From: Crotophaga sulcirostris
Lineage: Eukaryota > Chordata > Aves > Cuculiformes > Crotophagidae
Reading direction: 5' to 3'
DNA: 64,000 bases
Assembly: GCA_013397455.1 (NCBI GenBank)
Contig: VYZB01000169.1
Location: 1,355,072-1,419,071, forward strand
A program made the translations under genes and the position numbers. Under the pieces are notes generated by a model. That model saw only the letters and a program-made list of their open reading frames with translations. It made no database searches and was not told the DNA's origin. Shown piece by piece: positions 35,957 through 48,100 of the stretch. The stretch's first letter is position 1, and each line of letters starts with the position of its first letter.

Positions 35957-37337
35957 TTCTATGTTTGCCAAGAGTGCCTTTGACTTCCTTGTCCCTGTTT
36001 TGTCTCTTTTCCCACCCTTCTGAATCCCCAGCCATGCACCTGTACACCAGGTACCCCACAACTTCTCACCCGGAGAAGTCAGCACAGCCCCAGATGATTG
36101 GCCTTAAGACATTACACAAACACAATAAATCAGTAATAGTCTAAGGATGAGAAAACTAAATTGATATATTTTTTTTGCCTTCATGTACAGGCAGTCATGT
36201 AACTCCAAGTACATACAATCTGAGTGCAGGTAAAGAGAGGCTTTGGCAAACACAGAGAGAGTCCTGCAGAAACCTCCACACCCACCTGACCTTTCCCCCT
36301 GCTAAGCCCTGGGATAAGCCAAAGGTGATGAGCATCATGGTGTGTCAGGTCCCAGCTTGCAGCAGGTGAGCTTAAATCAGCTTAGCTTGGGATAAAATCC
36401 CTGGCAGGGTCATTTAACGATCCAGTAATTTTATAGGAGGAAACAGTGAAACTAAGTGTGTCCTGGAAAATGACAACTTTTTCTCTTGATTCTCTTTGCC
36501 ATAGCCCTAGAAGCATGGCAAGCATATGGAAACACTTACACATGCTGGTTTAACATAATGTTCACTGTCTCAGAGTGGGACATGGTCATGTTGGAATGTC
36601 CATGGTTAACCAACCAAGCTTTTGCTCCTGCTATGTTATAAAAAAATAATTAGTAACACGACAATAAGTGTAAATTCACTATGCACAGGAAGGAGTAACA
36701 ACTGTACAAAGTATCCGAAGGTGAAATAGTTGTCTTTCATAAGTTAAAAATTATATCGATTTCTATTGACAGCTTGTGCTCATTATGCATTTGGGAATAT
36801 TCTCTGCTGATCCCAGTGCAGAGCTAAATCCCTGAATTTCAGCAGACTCTATCATACCAACAGAAAATCACATCCCTAACCTTAGATCCCCAGAGGTACA
36901 ATTATTAAACTCTGTGACAACTTTTAAAGAGCAGTTCTGTGGCCAGAAAATAGCAGCTTTTGGTCTGTAATGCAGAGCTGAACAGAAAATTATACCCTTG
37001 TGCCAGAATCCGATGGGAAGGGCAGAGCTCCCACCCCAGCCAACGGATCAGCTTCTCCAAGGAGCTGAGCGAGGGCTTAGAAGAAACTTCTGTGATGCCC
37101 TATTGGATTGCCACGGGCCCCACTGGTTCAGATGGTTTTTTAAGACATCATAAGCCATTTTCATTAGGCTGGTAAAGCCCTTCTTAGTGCATGTGCAAGG
37201 TCTGCATTTATCCAGAGGCACTGGAGGTGGAAGATCTTTAAAGCCAAATTACGGTTCTGTATTAGATTTGCATCTTCGAACTTCTTACCCATTGACAATA
37301 AATAAAGGCTTTCTTCCCCTTTGGGAGTAAAACTTAC
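35957..37337. other. Unique non-coding sequence
   Basis: No recognised gene. A short splice-like pair around 36192-36230 (TTTTGCCTTCATGTACAG before it, GTAAAGAG after it) encloses only about 39 bases and is too weak to list as an exon. Confidence 0.5.
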
Positions 37338-37377
37338 CCAGGATGTGAGTTAGGCCACAGCACTTCTGCCTCTATGG
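37338..37377 (-). other. Candidate 40-bp internal exon (minus strand)
   Basis: On the minus strand, CCTCTTCCTACAACAG precedes the segment and CATCCTGG then GTAAGTTTTAC closes it; both sites are close to consensus. Only one frame is open, with two bases at each end and 12 codons between (IEAEVLWPNSHP). The trailing two bases plus the first base of the candidate exon at 31690-31871 make a Gly codon, so the two can be joined in phase. The short length means the frame itself has little weight. Confidence 0.22.
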
Positions 37378-37775
37378 CTGTTGTAGGAAGAGGACCTAAA
37401 CCCCTCTCCCTCAAGCCTGGCAGACAAAGATTTAGGGGAAACGCTGCCCATATTTCCCAAGTTAGAGCGGTCCGGACTAAGAATCGTGTTAATAATGGGA
37501 ATTAGGGGGTTCTTGTTTAAATCTTTTCATGTGAAAGGCTTCAAGGGCATGTTCCCCTGGCCCAGTACCAGTTCCAGGACAGGCTTTGCTGGCACGTGAC
37601 AGGGGCTGAACTCGTTAAATCCATTCTGTCTCTCCCTGACTGCCTCAGTGCCCTGTTGCTGCTTTAACTTCTCTCCACACTGGGCATCATTACCAAAACC
37701 TGGTTTTATACATTATTCCCCATCCCTCCAGTTTTATCATCATGCACTGACTCACAATGAAACACATAAGGTTAG

Positions 37776-37844
37776 ACTGAGCAGATAAAAAATACTAAAC
37801 TAGGCAGATAAAAATACTAAACTGGACAGGTAAAAAATACTCAA
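37776..37844 (+). repeat. 23-bp tandem repeat, three units
   Basis: The units ACTGAGCAGATAAAAAATAC, ACTAGGCAGATAAAAATACT and ACTGGACAGGTAAAAAATAC begin at 37776, 37799 and 37821 (periods 23 and 22). Short AT-rich minisatellite. Confidence 0.9.
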
Positions 37845-38824
37845 ACTATACCAGCACCATCCTCATCCCCCTCAAACCACTACAGGTCTTTTCTACTTAT
37901 CAGAGAGGGAAAGGGGTTGGAGTTTTGTTTTACTTGCTAAGCTATCAAAAAAAAAAATTATCAAATATCATTTAAGCACATTTTTAGATGATTACTCATC
38001 TCTTTAAACATAAACCTAGTCCAAAGATAAATATGCTAACATACACATTAAAATCGCACGGTGCAATTTTCTCATTACGCGTGGCAAACATAATTCACAC
38101 AATGATTGGAGACTAACTATTAACGCAAATTATTTATTTAAATCTAAACAGCAGACCTGTAAGGAAAAGGTGACTCCACTCACTAAATAACCTGGGAACA
38201 TAATTACTTCAAACACATCCCATGGGACCTATTTCATCATTCTTTCATGACCTCAGAGCAGATAATGTGAAGAAAATGGACTGTGTTTTCCCATGGAAAT
38301 ACTGCATCCAACTCCACTTTCTTTCATATAATTCCACCGAGGAAAATGCTCAAATTGGACAAGATACTGAGTAATAATCCAACAAAATGCCATCTTATCC
38401 TGCCTTATTTCTTCCTGGAGCTGCTAGATAAAGTAATTTGAATCCTTAAGGATGAATCTTGGTGAGGAGGCAGTGAACACATTAGTGTAGTGGGAGTAGC
38501 TTGGCCAAAACAGCTATCAGCGCGTGAAAGAGTTAAGAATTAGTAATCAGTGTCCCCACACACACTGTGAAGGGGACACAACAATAATTACTGCATTTAC
38601 AAGGTATGAGTGTGCATTTCTACTCATGCACAGCCAGACATCAAGTCAGCAACCACACACACGAAGGGGAAATGTGTGCACTGCACATCAGAAAGAAAAA
38701 TTATTTTGAATGTGGGTGTGAAAATCTGGGCAGCAAGACTTTTCTTTATGGAAGTGTCTGTAACTCCCTTTTTTCCTGAGATTTGAGATTACCAAACCTG
38801 ACCTTGGAGAAAAAACGTTTGTTT

Positions 38825-38854
38825 TTTACACATCAGGAGCATCTGATGTGTAAA
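38825..38854. other. Perfect 12-bp inverted repeat with 6-nt loop
   Basis: TTTACACATCAG (38825-38836) and CTGATGTGTAAA (38843-38854) are exact reverse complements around GAGCAT. The stem-loop is too short for a microRNA precursor and has no T-run of terminator type. It may be chance or the trace of a small mobile element. Confidence 0.8.
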
Positions 38855-38999
38855 TGTCAATTCACAGAGAATTGTGCAGTCTGACATCAGTGGTGGCTTT
38901 GGCTTTCTCATTGGAAATCCTTTTTGTCCTAAGGCTGCCCTAGAGAAATAAGTGCCGTGTCCTCCCTGAACTGCAGGTAAGAGTAAAGTCTGTGTTATT

Positions 39000-39151
39000 A
39001 CAGATTCATAAAGATTGGAAAGGACCTCTAAGATCACGAAGTCCAACCATCAGCATAACACCACCATGCCTACTAAACCATGTCCCAAAGTGCCACATCT
39101 ACACATTTGTTGTACACCTCCAGGGATGGTGACTCCACCACTTCCCAGGGC
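39000..39151 (-). mobile_element. CR1 LINE 3' fragment, antisense (diverged)
   Basis: The plus strand reads ACAGATTCATAAAGATTGG, then AAGTCCAACCATCAGCATAA and CACCTCCAGGGATGGTGACT, ending at CCACCACTTCCCAGGG. This is a diverged reverse-complement CR1 3' end whose tail has decayed. Confidence 0.9.
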
Positions 39152-42100
39152 AAAATTATTGCTCCAGGTCCCAGCTTTGGAGTTCCCCATTGCTGTGCTA
39201 GGGTGCAGAAAAATGACAGACAAAAGCTCCTGTTGGTCTTCCACCTGGCAATCGTGTTTGCCTGACAGCATCTGAACTCAAATAATCACCACCACGAATG
39301 ACCTGGAAGGAATGCAGGAACCACTCAGCATTTGCAGGGGCCACCCAAAGTGCACTAAATCAGTGCATACAGGTGCACAGCACCTCACTAATGGATCCAC
39401 ACCAGTGTGAGTACCCACAGCTGCATGAGTTACACTGAGAAACTATGGGATTTTGTTACAACTGCCAGTGAACTTCCAAAGGAAACTTCTGCTTCCAAGA
39501 TTTAGAGTTTCTGAGTCGTGCTGTGCTCTGCAGCACTGACTGGCTTTGACAACTTAGCAAATCTCCAGGTTTGATCCTGCAGGGCTCGGTGATATTTTTA
39601 GCTCCCTTCAGAGGGGAGAACCTGTAGCTCACCACCTGGCAAACGACACAGCACCGGCGGCTGTACTTGTACAGGAGAAGAGACAAGGGGAATTAAACAG
39701 ATTTTAAAACTCCCAACTCTGATAAGCAGCTGCTCACGTTTGCATTAGCATGGGGATGTTTCACCTCACAACGCCAGTGGTGTTGGGGACAGGGTCTCTT
39801 TGATGAACCCAAAGGTGCAGAACTGTAGGTGCACAGCGGCTGTGCAGCTTGATGTCATGCAGCAAGCTGGCTCCCCTTCATCAACTCGGTTGTTTCCTGC
39901 TTATCAGATTAATTAAAGACTGAAATTTGATTTCAATTTCAAGTTTTAACTTTCAAGATTCACCTTATGTTCAGAATATAAAATATGATTCTTCATTCAT
40001 GCAGTTCTTTTCTAAGCAAAGACAAGCAAGGATTATTGAGGAATCTGTTCCTACTCTTAAATTTAAAAGACTGAAAAAACATGAAGTATGTAGGCAAAGC
40101 AAGAGATGAAGTAAAGGAGGAAGATTAGAAGGAATGTGCAACTATATTCCCTAATCTAGTGACTAGCTGAGAAGATTTTCAGTACAAGGACGCACAAAGG
40201 GGTGTTAAATGCTAAATATCTTTTTGAGAAGAAATCCTACACTTGCGCTCTAAGTAGAAAAGCTACAAGGAAACAGAACATTATTGCACACTTAAAAAGA
40301 TACTTAGGGGCATTTCCAGTGTGGAAAACCTAAACCTTTTGCTCTGTGTCTTGGTAGTCAGAACAGATTAACTGTAAGCAGACATGGTTGTCGTCATCTC
40401 GTCATAAAAACAATTCAGGTTCAGCAGCAAGGATGGGAGAGGGGGAGCGAGGTGGAAGTCTTACAGCTGGAAGCCCAGATGTTAAGGGACCTCCGTGTGA
40501 GATGCTCAGTGCAAAACCAGAGAGAGAAGTTAAACTACGCTGCACCAAACCGAGTGCCTGAGGATGACTTTGCAAACGCCGACGGTGAAACTATAGAAAG
40601 CAACTGCGACACCCCAAGAGGGGCAGGAGAAAACACAGGTGTGCAGTTAAGACTTCTGTGTTGCTTCTAAGTGATCAAGGTCCAATCTCAGCTCTTCTCT
40701 AATATTCCACTGTATTTTCAGGTAAGGCTTTGGTTCACTCCACGCCTCAATTATTCCTCTGTAAAATGGAATTGATAACATTTTCTTCTCCCAGGTGGTT
40801 CCTGTCTTACCTGGATTGTCAGCACAAGTTTGTGCCATACCATCCACATAAACAGTAGAAAGCCTGCTTTCTGAGTAACAGATACATTAAATAAAGCACT
40901 GGCTAATCAGGTATAAACTTCCAATATTAAAACTGGAATTATTTACTACCACAGAGCGCATCTTGCTGTCATCAATATCCCCACTGATTGAACAACCATT
41001 CATTTGTGCCTGGAAAGTCTCCATCAGATCAAGGTTTGGAAAAAAATGTGCTGTTTTATGTGTTAAAGTAGAGTCTCAGTTCCTGAAGATGTAGCTGAGG
41101 AAAACAACATGAAAATACAACCTTTAAACTTCTCTACCTTGGAGCGTGATGTTTTCCAAAGGGGCTTCAACTCGTTTCCTTCATGCGCATGTACAAAACT
41201 GCTCACTTGTGCATATTAAATTGGATTTGAGTGCAGTACAGGCTATTTGTAGGACAGGAGTTTGAGTTTACTTCAGAAGATTTCAGTTTGAAAAAGAAGT
41301 AAGGTAAGCAGGAAAGAAGTCAAGGAATAGGATTTTTTTCAATACATTAATGCCTGCAGCGGTTTTTGTTTCAATAAAAAAAAAAAGCAAACTAGCACAG
41401 CTCACTGAGGCAGAAGCGTATAGGTAAATGTCAGTGCAGATACAGTACAAATCTCTCCTAATAGCACTTGATGTGGAAAAAAATACTGATTTTTCTGGCT
41501 TTTAACTTCATACAGGTCTGTGATTTTGTGCTGACGTTTGACTCGGGAAATTAAAAAAGAAGATATCTGCGTTTAGAGAGGGTTGATAGACTCACCATAG
41601 ATAATGCAGAGGGATGCTGCCAAAACCATAATAAATGTGGATCATTTAAAATTTGATAGGATCACTTAAGACCAAGGCCAGTACATGCCAAAGACAGCTC
41701 AATGTTTGCCGAGTAAACAAAATAATGATAGATTGGGCATGTCAGCATAGCCCAGGTGGAAACGTGGTTTAAGGGATGTGATGACAGCTCTCTATCCAGA
41801 GAAGCAGCTGTTTTCTTTAGAGGTTTGGTTTTGTCACGGGCAGATTTAGAGACACAAAGTGCAGGTAAAAGCAAGTGGCCATGGGAAGGGGAATGAAGCA
41901 GCTGTGAGTGGGAGGTTCAGGAGGAGCCAGCAGAGGAGGGCGGGCTGATAACACGCTGGAGGGTTTGCCAGGTGCTATCAAGAAGACAATGCTTAAAACA
42001 TTAAGGTGTTTCTGCCTTCCAAGGAACAGCTTCTTTCCACAATTACAGATGCTAGCAAAAGTCACCCACAAAATGAGAAGCAAGAAGATTACAATAATCA

Positions 42101-45100
42101 TCAGATCCTTCCGGAAACGTCACTAGAATAATAAACCACAGGAAAGCAGTGAGCTTCGGTGAGTTTCTGGGGAGATGAAGTGCCACCCTGCTCTGTCCCT
42201 GCGTACAACATACAACAAAAATGCAGTTTGGTGAATTTGTTTCTTGAATTACATTTTGGGCAAGCCACTTTTTTTTTTTTACAGCTCAATAACCACTGAG
42301 CTAAAAAGAAGATTCTCCCAGCCCCTAGGCACACCCCAGTGAGCCAGGTCTGTGGTGCAAAGCCTGCAGAGCACCACGACACTGTGACAGCATCCCTCAC
42401 TCCAGAGGCTGGGAAACTCCCCATATTTGTCTTTTTTTCTTTTTTAGCACCTTTTCACTTGTGGGAGAGTCCCCTCACCTCACAGACGGATGTGTCCTAA
42501 TAGGGTTTGTCTCCATCCAAATTACTCCAGCAATTAATTTCACACCTAAGCATTTTGGCTACGAACGAGATGTTCCCAGCTCTGCTGAGATCCATCTCTG
42601 AGTTTATGTCCTTCACAGAGCCACAGGTAGAGCTCCTGGGAGTCACAGACATCATAAACGTGCGTGAAGCTGGGAGGGCACAGTTCAGGAGGCGGCAGTG
42701 AACACGCCTGCCTTGTCCTAGGCAGCCCACAGTGATGCAAAGCCAGTGATATTCTCCATACAGCTTTTTAATCCCCTTTCTAAATAATGAACAGTGAAAA
42801 TAAAAAACCTTCCATGAGCATGACTTAGCACAGCTTCTCCCTTCCAAACCAGGAAGAGCTTCTCAAGGAAGATCCTCTGAGTTAACTGAAGGACAACGTA
42901 AGAATGATTAAATTAAACAGCATTACAGCTCTAGATGAGCAGTTTCTTTCAGAATTCGGTCAGTCTATTTAATTATGCTTAACTCACTTCTACGGAAAAT
43001 ATTTTTTCTGGGAGCAATGACTGATATAAAATACAAATCTCCACCAAAGAGCAAATACAATTATCCAGTACAAGGAGAAAAGCAGAAGAAATACAACCAG
43101 CTTTTAATGCCACTGTTATTGAATCAGACCTGAAAGTCTGACAAACTTGAGAAAAATATGACAGTATAATAATAAACATTTTAGTCATGCTATCTATTAA
43201 GAATCAGACTCTCAGCTACTTTGTTTATTTCAGATGCTTTCTCAAATCTATAATTGTTGCTTTAAATAAACATTTCTAGGTGAGCATTTACTGCTTAATT
43301 TTTCACCCTTCCAGGTGGCAGGAGAGGGAGAAAGGAAACCATTCTCACCATTTTCAGGTATACAAATAGCTGAAATTCCCATTTATTACCCTGCTTCGAA
43401 CAGAGTACTCTAATGAGAGGAAAATTGGAATTTTCCATGGAAAACAATCCTGTGCTCCCACAGCATCTTCCCTCAGAGTGAAATTCTGGCCACAATGAAG
43501 GTTATGGCAAAGCTGCCTTTAACTTCAACACAGCCAGAATTTCAGCCTCTATATCCAAACCCAAAGTTCCAAACTACGTAGAAGGACTTGGGCTTATGAA
43601 ACTTGAATTATGCTTATTTATTTTTAATGCTCATAACTTCAGTCATTTCTTCAATGTACGTTGATTCAAAACCTGAAATTTCTAACTAATGGCCTACTTA
43701 CACTCTATGTGTATTTATGTAAACATAAATCCTCTGTTTTTCCATTCAAAGTCCGCACTTATTTTTCCAGTAACAGATTTCTCCTAGAAAAATATCAATC
43801 CAGTAAAGAGAAAACAGAAAAATATTGCTCTGAAAATAACTTCCATCTCTCCAAAGAATATTTAAATCAATTTGAAGCTTCACCTGGAGTAAAGTCAGAA
43901 ATCTCATTTTGTGACATATGGCAAAGCACCTCCAACACAGCTGGGAGCACCCGTTCTCACATGACAAATCTGCATAACAGGCTTTGAAAGAGAGCAAACA
44001 CGTGTCTAAATCAGGGAAATCACAGCTCCTGACCTGGAAGAAGGCACCAATCTCCATAAACTCAATAACCCCTGCAGATATCCTATGTATTCAAAGGAAA
44101 ACCTGAACCCTTCGGAGACATCCGTGGCCTCCAAGGACAGCCTCTTGCTTAAGTCCAAGTACGGAACATGTCCCATGCAAGAAAAGCAGCTCAATCTGTA
44201 TGAAGTTGAGGGCATGGAGTGGCCAGGTTCATGTGAAGAATAGTCTTTGTGTGGCCAGCAGGAATCCTTGAGTTTTTTACTGGATAACAAGATATATCCA
44301 TCAATTCTTTCCACGTTTGGTAATAAAACACATGAACCATGCTTTTTGCATTCACTTCACATCACATTCCTGATTTTACAACAAGATACAAGCGTGGTGT
44401 AAAGTCGTGATATTTTCAACTTACGAACAAACCGAGGCACATAAGTCCACTCCATGGCTTGCCAAGGCACTGAGGCATTACATACCTTGCCATTTAATTA
44501 CAATAATCAGGTCATGGGATGCTGCTCTACACCGCGTTGCTTTGCCACAAGGAGACCTCCCCATCCAGCCAGGGGGACAAAGACCACCGGGCTGGGGTCT
44601 CTGCAGTGCAGACACTGCCCCCCCTGCACAGAGATCCCTGCCCACTGGGCTGGATCACACAGCTTTTATGGCACTTACCCGTAACTACATCACTTTATGT
44701 TTTCTTTAAGGGCATATTTGTTTGTTCTGGGAGAAAGATCACATGGCTTTCTCTGCGATGAGAGCCACGAGGGCAAGGCAAGGGGCACGGTTAAGGTTTC
44801 CTTTAATTCTTACAAACTGAATCCACATAAAGCCAAAAGGAAAAACCTTGCAATGAAAACCTGATCTTTGCCATTTTACCTGAAGTAGGAATATTGAAGA
44901 TAAAAAGGCCAGCATTTTCTAATTTCCTTGTAAATAAAACATCTGCTAAGAAGAAAATTTGGCTTTAGAGTTTTCTTTTTTTCTCTTCTTTTTTATAAAT
45001 CTATCCTCTACATAAACCATTACGTACACATAAACACAGAAAAAGAACAAATCTTTCAAATGCAACACTGAAATAAACTTTTCCATGCTCCGAGTCTGTT

Positions 45101-48100
45101 CTCATTAAGTTAACGCAGTCCTAATTTTCTTTTCAAGGTATAACAACTTCTGCTAAAGCAACACCCCAGACCAAATCCAGAAAAACTGAGAGCTCCACAA
45201 AAAATCATCTCTCTGAACAAGATAGTTCCCATAATCACGTCAGCTTAAAGGGGAAAGCCCTGTCAGTAATACTTGTCTCATTCCACCCTTACTTATCAAT
45301 ACAGAATACATCCCCTGCCCAAACAGAGGGTAAGAGGAATTTGCCTATAAGCAGCCAAAGTAAAAAACTGAGTGAGGACCTCAGGGTCTGAACTGCTGGC
45401 AGGCACTTTAATTTGAAGACAGTGTAAAACATGTAGAGGAGCCAGGATTCCACCACAGGAGAATATTAAAAAGTTTCCCTTCTATTATTATGCCTGTCTG
45501 TATTGTGGTTTAAAATCCACATAGGGATTGCCAGAGCTTGTTAGCTGGCTTTAATAGTTGCATTAATAAATCCTATAAACTAATTGTGTAGTGACTAAGT
45601 TAATTACATTCAAATGAGATAGTATATTTCTCTACAAATATGATAAAGAATTTATAAAGAGATATGCTCCTGTCGGGGAAGCCCAGAAATAATATCCAGC
45701 CAGCAACTCAAATCCAGCTGTAATATGTGATTAAATTGATGGCTGTGGGGATAAGAAAACTGCAGCAAAGGCAAGAGATCACGAGGAAATATTAAACTGA
45801 ATTATTTACACAACAAAATAATGAATGAAAGCAGAGCACAGAGCTTTCTACATGGCCAACAGTTTAAGTTCCAGCCAAAGGTGGGAATCTAATCCCAAAA
45901 ATCCATTACTTTTTTTAACAGGTAAGGACAAGTATATGACCCTAGGTAATAAGAACCATTTTTTCCATTGTTCTTATAGGCAGACCATGAACTTTAGCTC
46001 CCATCAAACAGAGGTGATGGTTTGTGTGTGGAGCACAGAAAGCCACTCTGGAGTTGAAGGTAACTTATGGGTCCTATCTTGCCCTGCAGGCGCCTGCTGG
46101 CCCCAGAATCACCCTCCTGGGCCTCCTTCTCTGCTAGAACATATTATTTCTGCCAGACAGCAAGTCCCTAGCACTCCTCCTTCTCTCCCATGAAAGTTTT
46201 GCGTTACTTTGGGCCAGCGGTTGTGTTAAAAGACCTCTGCTAACAAGCTAGCAGCAAGCTAAGGCACAAAGTATTTCCAGGGCACAAGGGTATTTTATGT
46301 CCTCTTTATTGAATTCAATCATCCTGCGTTAAATTTAATGGAGGCGGTTGTCCTAGCAGAGCTATTGTCATCACCAAAACCTTGCTCCAGTCTCCACTTA
46401 TAGGTGACAAAAAAAATCCCTTTTGCTTTATTAAGCCAAGACGAAGCTCAGGTTATTTCGGGTAGAGGGGCAAAACAACGGCCCCTTGCTCAGCCCAGTA
46501 TCCATGAGGAAGTGTAGAAGCAACCCTGAAGGTGCTAAACCCAGTATGAAGCTGCAAATGTTTGCTGCAGATGGGGTGGGCTTCTCAACCAGACACCCAG
46601 CACGACTGGAACACCAAATCTGAAAAAAAAGGACATGACAAAATGGGGGGTATTGGAAAGAGAAACCTGAATTTAAGCTCTCAAATCCATAATTCAGTTT
46701 ATAAACAAGTAAGTTGATTTCAAGACTGTTGAGCATCCATCAGTAGGAGCTAGGTGTGGCATAGCACTGAAAAAATCACGTCTTCTACTTAAGCAGCTGG
46801 CTACAGATTTAGAAGATTGGTTTTGGCCTCTATTTTTGAAAAATCTTGCCTGAAAAGACTTCCATGTCACACTTTACTTGCACAGGACTATTCATAAAAT
46901 AAATGTCAAAATTCACTTCTGTACTCCAGTACTGATGGTAAGCACAGCTATGGATATGAGACAGATGGAACAGCAATCGAGGTGGTTGCAGTTCTGTGGA
47001 ATATGGGCCACCTTGCCCTGGGTAACAGTACTGAAAGTCCTTGGGCAGCGTTATCCCCTCTACTACTCTTCCACCCATAAAAGTGTTGTCTAAGGTAATT
47101 GCTCATTAGCCTTCTCCTTTTAGATACGCAGAAAAATAATTGACAATAAAAAGCAATTATAAAAGTATCATTCAGCTACGTGAGATGTGAGTTTGAGTTC
47201 AGATATCTGAAGTGGATAAAAACCCAGAAAAAAGCATGAAATGAAAATGCTGACAAACCTCCTCCTTCTGCAGTATGAATGGGGTTGGTATAATGGTAAA
47301 AAACTATTGATTGTCAACTACTGTCTCGTTCAATTGATCAGGTCCTGCAAATCTCAGATAACACTCGTGTCATTAAAAGCCAGCATTGTGCTCTCAGTGG
47401 CTGTGACCAATTGCTGTGCTATCAGAGTTTTGATTGGCTGATAATACAAGTGTTGGGGAGTATTGTTATTGATTTGTCGATAAAAATGTTCCGGTACCTT
47501 GAGACCTGTCAGTGAAATTCTTTGGATGGAAAATAGCATTGTACTTTCATGGTAGGTCATTTGTTAATTAAGTTAATTTACAAAGAACTTTTTGGAGAAG
47601 AACTGTAACACACACCCACTGATTTGCCACTGGGCAGGTGGCAACACCTACTGAAGGACCATGTCAATGTACTCTACCTGAGCTAACAGCTCCTTGAACA
47701 GACCTGCATATTTCAATCTCTATAGTTAAATTTAATCTTAGACGACCAGCATATGAAAATCACCATGAAATCTGGACTAACGATGCAGGTTTTTCTCAAG
47801 AAGAGACCTACAGGCAGTGAGGTCTGATTGCTATAGCTTTGATAAAGGACCTGTACGGTGTTGTACGTTGCTGTGCACCTTCCTTTCAAGCCCTTCCTCT
47901 GTCTGACCCCTTGTGGGACTTCCCTGTTTATACAGTAGCCATTTCATCAAAAAGCCCCATCAAACCTACATCCCAAAGCCCATAAATCCAGTTATTTGCT
48001 TATTCAGGTTCTGTTGGCTTTGCTTAAAAACAATTCTCCTCTGAAGGCCACTGACAGCGTTAGCCCAATTATACCGCTTATTCATCTCCAGCACTTAAGG

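Noticed and set aside
35649..36144. Several overlapping proline/glycine-rich ORFs on both strands
   Set aside because: They run through the antisense CR1 fragment at 35763-35956 and are shadows of the repeat.
38934..38976. 43-bp plus-strand exon-like segment (TTTTTGTCCTAAG before, CTGCAG/GTAAGAGT after)
   Set aside because: Two of three frames have stops, it is very short and it lies next to a CR1 fragment; splice-like pairs this close are expected several times by chance in 64 kb.
42507..42701. Coding-looking plus-strand frame (MFPALLRSISEFMSF region)
   Set aside because: Flanking splice sites are poor (an acceptor without a good tract and an internal CACAG/GTAGAG), so it was left out of the exon list.
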